Assembly (NCBI GenBank): GCA_046295975.1
Contig: JBKBMG010000001.1
Span: forward strand, 186,001 to 250,000
Origin: UBA2357 sp046295975
GTDB taxonomy: Bacteria > Pseudomonadota > Gammaproteobacteria > Burkholderiales > Rhodocyclaceae
DNA length: 64,000 nt
Direction: 5' to 3'
The notes under the pieces were generated by a model. It saw only the letters and a list, made by a program, of their open reading frames with translations. It was not told the origin of the DNA and made no database searches. This document shows positions 58,441-64,000 of the stretch, one piece after another; positions within the stretch are counted from its first letter, which is position 1; every line of letters begins with the position of its first letter. A program made the position numbers and the translations under genes.

Positions 58441-58475
58441 AACAAAAAAAGGCCGCTTGCGCGGCCTTTGTTCAC
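58441..58475. terminator. Bidirectional terminator between hslR and rplQ
   Basis: AAAGGCCGC and GCGGCCTTT form a perfect 9-bp stem around a TTGC loop; an A7 tract precedes it, so on the minus strand it ends in T7 after rplQ, and on the plus strand it follows hslR. This closes the ribosomal operon. Confidence 0.88.
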
Positions 58476-58495
58476 TTCTTGCTACGAATCCTGCC

Positions 58496-58900
58496 TCAGG
58501 CAGCTTCCGCCTGAACCGCCTCAGCGGCACCCTCTGCAACTTCGGGGCGATCCATCAGTTCGACGAGCGCCATCGGCGCATTATCGCCATCGCGGAAGCC
58601 AAACTTCAGAATACGCAGATAGCCGCCGTTGCGATTGGCGTAGCGCGGGCCCAACTCGTCGAAAAGCTTCACCACCATCTCGCGATCGCGGAGACGGCTG
58701 AAAGCCAGACGACGATTCGCCAGACTCGGCTTCTTGCCGAGCGTGATCAAAGGCTCGACCACGCGCCGCAGCTCCTTGGCCTTCGGCAGGGTGGTCTTGA
58801 TGACCTCGTGGCGCAGCAGTGACGCGGCCATGTTCTTGAACATCGCCTGGCGGTGCGCGCTCGTGCGATTCAGCTTGCGAAGACCGTTACGGTGACGCAT
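58496..58900 (-). CDS. rplQ: 50S ribosomal protein L17
   Basis: L17, 134 aa. Typical start MRHRNGLRKLNRTSAHR and LRHEVIKTTLPKAKELRRVVEPLITLGK-type segment are visible; the C-terminus has an Ala/Glu-rich tail of about 18 residues, as in many betaproteobacteria. It is the last gene of the alpha operon, 27 bp after rpoA, and ends before a strong terminator. Confidence 0.97.
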   Translation of the reverse strand: MRHRNGLRKLNRTSAHRQAMFKNMAASLLRHEVIKTTLPKAKELRRVVEPLITLGKKPSLANRRLAFSRLRDREMVVKLFDELGPRYANRNGGYLRILKFGFRDGDNAPMALVELMDRPEVAEGAAEAVQAEAA

Positions 58901-58927
58901 TTCACTAACCTCTCTTCACTGAACCTC

Positions 58928-59908
58928 TCAACCGAGCTTTTCAAGCCCGGCCGGCGGCCAGTTTTCCAGTTTCATACCCAGCGTCAACCCGCGAGAGGCC
59001 AACACTTCCTTGATTTCGTTGAGCGACTTGCGACCCAGATTCGGCGTCTTGAGCAACTCGGTCTCGGTACGCTGGATAAGATCGCCAATGTAATAGATGT
59101 TCTCGGCCTTGAGACAGTTGGCCGAACGCACCGTCAGTTCCAGATCATCGACCGGGCGCAACAGCACGGGATCAATGGTCACCGGGGTAGGCTTGTCCAC
59201 CACCACATCCGTGCCTTCGAGATCTGCGAAAACCGCGAGTTGATCCATCAGCACGCGCGCTGCGTACCGAATCGCCTCTTCGGGGTCCACCGCGCCGTTG
59301 GTCTCGATATCAATGACAAGCCGATCCAGGTCGGTACGCTGTTCAACACGCGCACTCTCGACGAGATAGCTCACACGACGCACCGGACCAAAAGACGCAT
59401 CGAGCATCACCCGACCGATCGTCTTGCTCGCTTCGTCGGTCGGACGCGCATTCGCCGGGACATAGCCACGCCCTTCTTCAACCTTGATCTCCATGTCCAG
59501 CTTGCCGCCAGGCGCGATGTGCGCAATGACATGTTCCGGATTGATGATCTCGACGTCGTGCGGCAGTTCGATGTCGCCTGCAACAACCACGCCCTCGCCA
59601 TTCTTGGACAGGCGCAACGTCACGCTTGAGCGGTTGTGCAGCTTGAGCACAACGCCCTTGAGGTTCAGGAGCACGTCGACGATGTCCTCACGAACACCAT
59701 CGAGCGTGGAATACTCGTGAAGAACACCCTCGATGCCCACCTCGGTCGGCGCACATCCGGGCAAGGACGAAAGGAGAATGCGCCGCAGCGCATTCCCCAG
59801 CGTGTGGCCGAACCCGCGCTCGAACGGCTCCATCGTCACGCGCGCCTGAACGGGCGAGACGTTGTGCACGTCGATGATCCGCGGTTTCAGCAATGAATTG
59901 CTTTGCAT
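58928..59908 (-). CDS. rpoA: RNA polymerase alpha subunit
   Basis: Alpha subunit of RNA polymerase, 326 aa: N-terminal assembly domain (FERGFGHTLGNALRRILLSSLPG) and C-terminal DNA/activator-binding domain (LLRPVDDLELTVRSANCLKAENI and LGRKSLNEIKEVLASRGLTLG). ATG at 59908 (MQSNSLLKPR) follows GAGGAA; a GTG two codons earlier is possible. Cotranscribed with rpsD upstream and rplQ downstream. Confidence 0.98.
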   Translation of the reverse strand: MQSNSLLKPRIIDVHNVSPVQARVTMEPFERGFGHTLGNALRRILLSSLPGCAPTEVGIEGVLHEYSTLDGVREDIVDVLLNLKGVVLKLHNRSSVTLRLSKNGEGVVVAGDIELPHDVEIINPEHVIAHIAPGGKLDMEIKVEEGRGYVPANARPTDEASKTIGRVMLDASFGPVRRVSYLVESARVEQRTDLDRLVIDIETNGAVDPEEAIRYAARVLMDQLAVFADLEGTDVVVDKPTPVTIDPVLLRPVDDLELTVRSANCLKAENIYYIGDLIQRTETELLKTPNLGRKSLNEIKEVLASRGLTLGMKLENWPPAGLEKLG

Positions 59909-59948
59909 CAGCACTTCCTCGGGGTCAGGGCCGTTTCAGAAAGACCGG

Positions 59949-60578
59949 TTAGCGGGAGTAAAGCTCGACCACCAGGCTTTCGTTGATTGTCGCCGGCAGT
60001 TCCGCACGCTGCGGGTAAGCCTTGAACACACCCTTGCCAGCCTTGGTGTCGACATCAAGCCACTCCGGGAAACCGCGCGATTCAGCCGCCTGCAGCGCAG
60101 CCTTGACACGCAGTTGGCCGCGCGCACGCTCCGTCAGCTCGACGACATCGCCAGGCTTGACCACATACGACGGGATATTGACCCGACCGCCGTTCACCAG
60201 CACACCGTTGTGGCGCACCAACTGGCGGGACTCGGCGCGCGACGCACCAAAACCCATCCGGTAAACCACCGAGTCAAGACGCCCTTCGAGGAGTTGCAAC
60301 AGGTTCTCACCCGTCTGGCCACGACGACGATCCGCCTCAGCATAGACACGACGGAACTGCCCTTCGAGCACGCCGTATAGACGACGGATCTTCTGCTTCT
60401 CACGAAGTTGAACGCCGTAGCCCGACATCCGTTGACCGGAGCGCTGACCATGCTGGCCAGGCGCGTACGCCCGGCGTTCGATCGCGCATTTGTCGGTGAA
60501 GCACTTATCACCCTTCAGAAACAGCTTTTCCCCTTCGCGACGGCACTGACGGCACTTGGGATCCAGATTACGAGCCAC
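59949..60578 (-). CDS. rpsD: 30S ribosomal protein S4
   Basis: S4, 209 aa, primary 16S rRNA-binding protein and translational regulator of the alpha operon in E. coli. N-terminal zinc-type Cys pattern CRQCRREGEKLFLKGDKCFTDKC (four Cys) and the S4 domain (RLDSVVYRMGFGASRAESRQLV) are both present. The four-Cys form is the C+ version that can bind zinc. It lies 14 bp after rpsK. Confidence 0.97.
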   Translation of the reverse strand: MARNLDPKCRQCRREGEKLFLKGDKCFTDKCAIERRAYAPGQHGQRSGQRMSGYGVQLREKQKIRRLYGVLEGQFRRVYAEADRRRGQTGENLLQLLEGRLDSVVYRMGFGASRAESRQLVRHNGVLVNGGRVNIPSYVVKPGDVVELTERARGQLRVKAALQAAESRGFPEWLDVDTKAGKGVFKAYPQRAELPATINESLVVELYSR

Positions 60579-60592
60579 TTTTCAACTCCTTG

Positions 60593-60982
60593 TCAGATAC
60601 GACGCTTCTTCGGCGGGCGGCAACCGTTGTGCGGCACCGGCGTAATGTCGGTGATACTCGCAATCTTAATGCCGATAGCATTAAGCGCACGCACAGCCGA
60701 TTCACGACCAGGCCCCGGACCCTTGATACGAACCTCAAGGTTCTTGATCCCGCACTCCTGAGCGGCCTTGCCTGCCGCCTCGGCGGCGACCTGCGCAGCG
60801 AACGGAGTGCTCTTGCGGGAGCCCTTGAAGCCCGCACCACCCGACGTAGCCCACGACAAGGCGTTACCCTGGCGATCCGTGATGGTGATGATGGTGTTAT
60901 TGAAGCTCGCATGCACGTGGGCAATGCCCTCGGCAACGTTCTTCTTGACCTTCTTGCGAACCTTAGCGGCAGTCTTAGCCAT
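60593..60982 (-). CDS. rpsK: 30S ribosomal protein S11
   Basis: S11, 129 aa, platform protein of the small subunit near the mRNA exit. Signature regions: GIAHVHASFNNTIITITDRQGN, FKGSRKSTPFAAQ, and the C-terminal DITPVPHNGCRPPKKRRI. Standard length and position between rpsM and rpsD. Confidence 0.97.
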   Translation of the reverse strand: MAKTAAKVRKKVKKNVAEGIAHVHASFNNTIITITDRQGNALSWATSGGAGFKGSRKSTPFAAQVAAEAAGKAAQECGIKNLEVRIKGPGPGRESAVRALNAIGIKIASITDITPVPHNGCRPPKKRRI

Positions 60983-60995
60983 TATTTACCCCTGA

Positions 60996-61361
60996 TCACT
61001 TCTTCTTGCCGGCAATAGCCTTGCGCGGACCCTTGCGAGTACGTGCGTTCGTGCGCGTACGCTGGCCACGCATCGGCAGACCCCGACGGTGACGCAAACC
61101 ACGGTAGCAGCCGAGATCCATCAGGCGTTTGATGTTCATCGTCACTTCGCGGCGCAGATCGCCCTCAACGACGAACTTGCCGACCTCGTCACGCAGTCGC
61201 TCCATATCGGATTCGGTCAAATCCTTGACCTTGACCGAGCGTGCAACACCCGCTGCGTCGCAAATCTGCTGAGCGCGCGTACGGCCGACGCCGAAAATGG
61301 CGGTCAACGCGATTTCGGCATGCTTGTGATTGGGAATGTTTACCCCAGCAATACGGGCCAT
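60996..61361 (-). CDS. rpsM: 30S ribosomal protein S13
   Basis: S13, 121 aa, head protein that contacts the P-site tRNA and the B1 bridges. MARIAGVNIPNHKHAEIALT and the C-terminal RGLRHRRGLPMRGQRTRTNARTRKGPRKA-region are typical, with a lysine-rich end. It is 53 bp after rpmJ; the first gene of the alpha operon proper. Confidence 0.97.
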   Translation of the reverse strand: MARIAGVNIPNHKHAEIALTAIFGVGRTRAQQICDAAGVARSVKVKDLTESDMERLRDEVGKFVVEGDLRREVTMNIKRLMDLGCYRGLRHRRGLPMRGQRTRTNARTRKGPRKAIAGKKK

Positions 61362-61414
61362 CCTATTACCCCAAAAAGCGAAACATTAAATTTTAACCTT
61401 AGCGCCCTGGGGAA

Positions 61415-61528
61415 TCAACCCTGGCGCTGCTTGTGGCGCGGATCGGTGCAAATCACGCGTACCACGCCCTTGCGGCGAATGATCTTGCAGTTGCGGCAAA
61501 GCCGCTTGACCGAAGCCTGAACTCTCAT
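61415..61528 (-). CDS. rpmJ: 50S ribosomal protein L36
   Basis: L36, only 37 aa, read directly from the minus strand: it begins MRVQASVKRLCRNCKIIRRK and ends PRHKQRQG. The Cys11-x2-Cys14 ... Cys27 ... His pattern is the zinc-binding (C+) form. ATG at 61528 follows AGGAG by 7 nt. It sits between infA and rpsM, the standard order. Confidence 0.95.
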   Translation of the reverse strand: MRVQASVKRLCRNCKIIRRKGVVRVICTDPRHKQRQG

Positions 61529-61550
61529 TTCGTTGCTCCTGTTTCTTGAA

Positions 61551-61769
61551 TTACTTTGTCCGGAACACGATCCGGGCCTTAGTCAGGTCGTACGGCGTGA
61601 GCTGCACTGTGACCTTGTCGCCGGGGAGGATGCGGATGTAGTGCATGCGCATCTTGCCCGAGATGTAACCGAGTACCACATGGCCGTTTTCCAGTTTCAC
61701 CCGGAAGGTGGCGTTCGGGAGATTCTCGAGAACCTCCCCCTGCATCTCGATGACGTCTTCCTTCGCCAT
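61551..61769 (-). CDS. infA: Translation initiation factor IF-1
   Basis: IF-1, 72 aa, a single S1-like OB fold that occupies the ribosomal A site during initiation. MAKEDVIEMQGEVLENLPNA, GKMRMHYIRILPGDKV and LTPYDLTKARIVFR are the canonical segments. It begins 3 nt after the secY stop. Betaproteobacteria often carry a second infA elsewhere; this is the ribosomal-operon copy. Confidence 0.97.
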   Translation of the reverse strand: MAKEDVIEMQGEVLENLPNATFRVKLENGHVVLGYISGKMRMHYIRILPGDKVTVQLTPYDLTKARIVFRTK

Positions 61770-61772
61770 GGC

Positions 61773-63098
61773 TCACCTGCTCGGAAGACCCGACCCCTTG
61801 AAGTTCGCTTTCTTCAAGAGACTTTCGTATTGATGGGACATCACGTGCGACTGTACCTGCGTCATGAAATCCATCGTCACCACCACGATGATCAGCAACG
61901 ATGTGCCACCGAAATAGAACGGCACATTCCAGCGCAGGATCAGGAACTCAGGCAGCAGACACACCAAGGTGATGTAGACCGCACCAACCAAGGTCAGCCG
62001 AGTCAGGATCTTGTCGATATAGCGTGCCGTTTGATCCCCGGGACGAATGCCAGGCACGAACGCTCCGCTCTTCTTCAGGTTGTCCGCCGTATCGCGCGCA
62101 TTGAACACCAGCGCCGTATAGAAGAAGCAGAAGAAGACAATCGCAGCGGCGTAAAGCATCACGTAGATCGGTTGCCCCGGCGCAAGCGTCGAGGACAGGT
62201 CACGCAACCAGGTCATGCCCTCCGAAGCACCAAACCACTGCCCCAGCGTTGCCGGAAACAGAATGATGCTCGACGCGAAAATCGGCGGAATGACCCCGGC
62301 CATATTGAGCTTCAGCGGCAGATGCGAACTCTGCCCGCCGTAGACCTTGTTGCCGACCTGGCGTTTTGCGTAGTTGACCAGGATCTTGCGCTGCCCCCGC
62401 TCCACGAAGACCACGAACCCGGTGACGACGACCACCAGCACGCAAATCACCAACGCAGTGAAAGGATGCATGGCGCCGGTACGGACGAGTTCGAACAAGC
62501 CGCCGATTGCGGTTGGCAGCCCCGCGACGATACCCGCGAAGATGATCAGCGAAATACCGTTGCCGACGCCTCTTTCGGTAATCTGCTCGCCGAGCCACAT
62601 CAGGAACATCGTTCCAGTGACGAGCGTGGCCACGGTCACGAAGCGAAACATGAGCCCCGGATCCAGCACCAACCCCGCCTGCCCTTCCAACGCAATCGCC
62701 ATGCCGAGCGACTGTGCAAACGCAAGCACCAAGGTCCCATAACGGGTGTACTGGGTAATCTTGCGTCGTCCTGCCTCACCTTCCTTCTTCAACTGCTCGA
62801 GCGCCGGAACCGCGACCGTCATCAACTGCATGATGATCGACGCAGAAATGTACGGCATGACGCCGAGCGCGAAGATGGTGAATCTCGACAATGCCCCACC
62901 CGAAAACAGGTTGAACACACCGAGAATGCCACCGGCCTGCGACTGAAACAGCTCCGCGAGCTGATCTGGATCGATGCCGGGCACAGGAATGTGCGCTCCG
63001 ATTCGATACACGATCAGCGCGCCGAGCACGAAGAGGATCCGACGCTTCAGGTCTCCGAAGCGCCCGGTCTTCCCAACGGCGGCTGCTGTGTTGGCCAC
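61773..63098 (-). CDS. secY: Preprotein translocase subunit SecY
   Basis: Central channel of the Sec translocon in the inner membrane, 441 aa, ten helices. GDLKRRILFVLGALIVYRIGAHIPVPGID at the start, the plug region following, YARRQVG-type loop (NYAKRQVGNKVYGGQSS) and FKNSGAF-like KKSGAFVPGIRPG identify it. It lies 15 bp after rplO and is cotranscribed with the ribosomal genes. Confidence 0.97.
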   Translation of the reverse strand: MANTAAAVGKTGRFGDLKRRILFVLGALIVYRIGAHIPVPGIDPDQLAELFQSQAGGILGVFNLFSGGALSRFTIFALGVMPYISASIIMQLMTVAVPALEQLKKEGEAGRRKITQYTRYGTLVLAFAQSLGMAIALEGQAGLVLDPGLMFRFVTVATLVTGTMFLMWLGEQITERGVGNGISLIIFAGIVAGLPTAIGGLFELVRTGAMHPFTALVICVLVVVVTGFVVFVERGQRKILVNYAKRQVGNKVYGGQSSHLPLKLNMAGVIPPIFASSIILFPATLGQWFGASEGMTWLRDLSSTLAPGQPIYVMLYAAAIVFFCFFYTALVFNARDTADNLKKSGAFVPGIRPGDQTARYIDKILTRLTLVGAVYITLVCLLPEFLILRWNVPFYFGGTSLLIIVVVTMDFMTQVQSHVMSHQYESLLKKANFKGSGLPSR

Positions 63099-63113
63099 GA
63101 TCCCCCCTCGGGA

Positions 63114-63551
63114 TTACTCGACGACGACGCTGCCACCGGCAGCTTCGATGGCCGCCTTCGCACCCTTGGTCGCACCCACGCCTCGCAGCGTCACCTTCCG
63201 GGCGATGGCGCCGGACAGCACGACCTTGGCAGACAGCGCATCGGCGGGAATCACACCGGCCTGCATCAACACCAACAGGTCCACGTCTTCAACCGGCAGT
63301 TTGTCGAGCTCGGACAAACGCACTTCGACGTTACGCCCTGCCGTCAAGGAAACGAAACCGCGCTTCGGAAGCCGCCGCTGCAAGGGCATCTGACCGCCCT
63401 CAAAGCCCACCTTGTGGAAACCGCCCGCACGGGACTTCTGTCCCTTGTGGCCCCGGCCGCAAGTCTTGCCCAAGCCGCTGCCAATGCCGCGACCCACACG
63501 CCGGCGGGCGGACTTCGAGCCCTCCGCGGGCTTGATCGAATTCAAACGCAT
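63114..63551 (-). CDS. rplO: 50S ribosomal protein L15
   Basis: L15, 145 aa, with the Gly/Arg-rich N-terminus RRVGRGIGSGLGKTCGRGHKGQKSR and the conserved end VTLRGVGATKGAKAAIEAAGGSV. It lies between rpmD (1-nt gap) and secY. Confidence 0.97.
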   Translation of the reverse strand: MRLNSIKPAEGSKSARRRVGRGIGSGLGKTCGRGHKGQKSRAGGFHKVGFEGGQMPLQRRLPKRGFVSLTAGRNVEVRLSELDKLPVEDVDLLVLMQAGVIPADALSAKVVLSGAIARKVTLRGVGATKGAKAAIEAAGGSVVVE

Positions 63552-63552
63552 A

Positions 63553-63735
63553 TCAACCCTCAGCCTTCACCAGGTACGAGACCTTGTTGATCATTCCGCG
63601 CACCGCCGGCGTATCCACCAACTCGACGGTATGATTGAGACGACGCAGCCCCAGCCCGCGAACGGTTGCGCGATGCGATTGCTTGGTGCCGATCACGCTG
63701 CGAACCAGCGTAACCTTGATCTTCTTGTCAGACAT
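63553..63735 (-). CDS. rpmD: 50S ribosomal protein L30
   Basis: L30, 60 aa: KVTLVRSVIGTKQSHRATVRGLGLRR followed by DTPAVRGMINKVSYLVKAEG, the complete bacterial form. It starts 3 nt after rpsE and ends 1 nt before rplO. Confidence 0.96.
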   Translation of the reverse strand: MSDKKIKVTLVRSVIGTKQSHRATVRGLGLRRLNHTVELVDTPAVRGMINKVSYLVKAEG

Positions 63736-63738
63736 CGC

Positions 63739-64000
63739 TTACCCCAGGATCTCTTCGACCGACTTGCCGCGCTTGGCAGCAATCTCGGCCGGCGTGTTGA
63801 TCGCCAGCAGGCCGTTGATCGTCGCACGCACCACGTTATAAGGATTGGTCGAGCCGATGCACTTGCAGATCACATCCGTGACACCCATCACTTCGAATAC
63901 CGCACGCATCGGACCGCCCGCGATGATACCGGTACCACTCGGCGCCGGCTGCATCAGCACTTCGGACGCACCATGCTTGCCGATCACGGTGTGCTGCAGC
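63739..64000 (-). CDS. rpsE: 30S ribosomal protein S5, C-terminal part (runs off right edge)
   Basis: The minus strand is open from the window edge to the stop at 63739, giving the last 86 or so residues of S5: TVIGKHGASEVLMQPAPSGTG, GPMRAVFEVMGVTDV and STNPYNVVRATINGL. The N-terminal double-stranded-RNA-binding domain lies outside the window. An internal ATG at 63987 is not the true start. Confidence 0.95.
   Translation of the reverse strand, partial: LQHTVIGKHGASEVLMQPAPSGTGIIAGGPMRAVFEVMGVTDVICKCIGSTNPYNVVRATINGLLAINTPAEIAAKRGKSVEEILG

Overview
The window is GC-rich, densely coding DNA with short intergenic gaps and no mobile elements, phage genes, CRISPR arrays, tRNAs or rRNAs that I can recognise. 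Gene content suggests a betaproteobacterial chromosome, probably Rhodocyclales (Azoarcus/Thauera-like): a spc/alpha ribosomal block ending secY-infA-rpmJ-rpsM-rpsK-rpsD-rpoA-rplQ, a uvrA gene divergent from an MFS-ssb pair, a PP0621-type gene leading into pilS-pilR, and Mrp antiporters of the fused MnhAB type. The taxonomic call is inference; no marker was compared computationally.

Layout. 1-2393: the 5' part of an MscS-family channel gene and glnS. 2439-16613: two complete six-gene Mrp (Mnh) Na+/H+ antiporter operons on the minus strand, separated by an RsuA-family pseudouridine synthase with a very long Arg/Glu-rich N-terminus. 17044-20170: an IclR regulator, a PbpG-type endopeptidase and a patatin-like phospholipase. 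20229-24785: divergent maeB (malic enzyme) and pckG (GTP-type PEP carboxykinase), the C4/C3 gluconeogenic node, with a 13-bp-arm inverted repeat between them. 24913-31242: an aminotransferase, a lytic transglycosylase behind a long structured leader, ampD, pilR, pilS and a PP0621-type protein. 31418-34503: methionine aminotransferase, mtnA and a FucA-like class II aldolase, which suggests disposal of methylthioadenosine through a DHAP-shunt route. 34566-36325: tandem paralogous beta-hydroxyacid dehydrogenases. 36382-40718: ybiB, a pirin-azoR pair divergent from a LysR regulator, and dsbB. 40854-46332: PilZ protein, RsbW-like ATPase, DUF2892 protein and an RND pump with its adaptor. 46411-51539: cbiX, tcdA, a Sel1-repeat protein, an MBL hydrolase, PatB and ssb. 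51567-58431: MFS transporter, uvrA, a small unknown protein, a DUF2237 protein, galE and an Hsp15-like protein. 58496-64000: ribosomal/RNA polymerase/SecY block, running off the right edge inside rpsE.

Most of the window is core metabolism and cell maintenance. The less ordinary points are the doubled Mrp locus with an Arg-rich mini-ORF inside one operon, the mtnA-aldolase pairing, the repeat-bearing N-terminus of the pseudouridine synthase, the structured 430-bp gap before the transglycosylase, and several well-formed inverted repeats beside regulators or metabolic genes. I did not find convincing evidence for a wholly new system.
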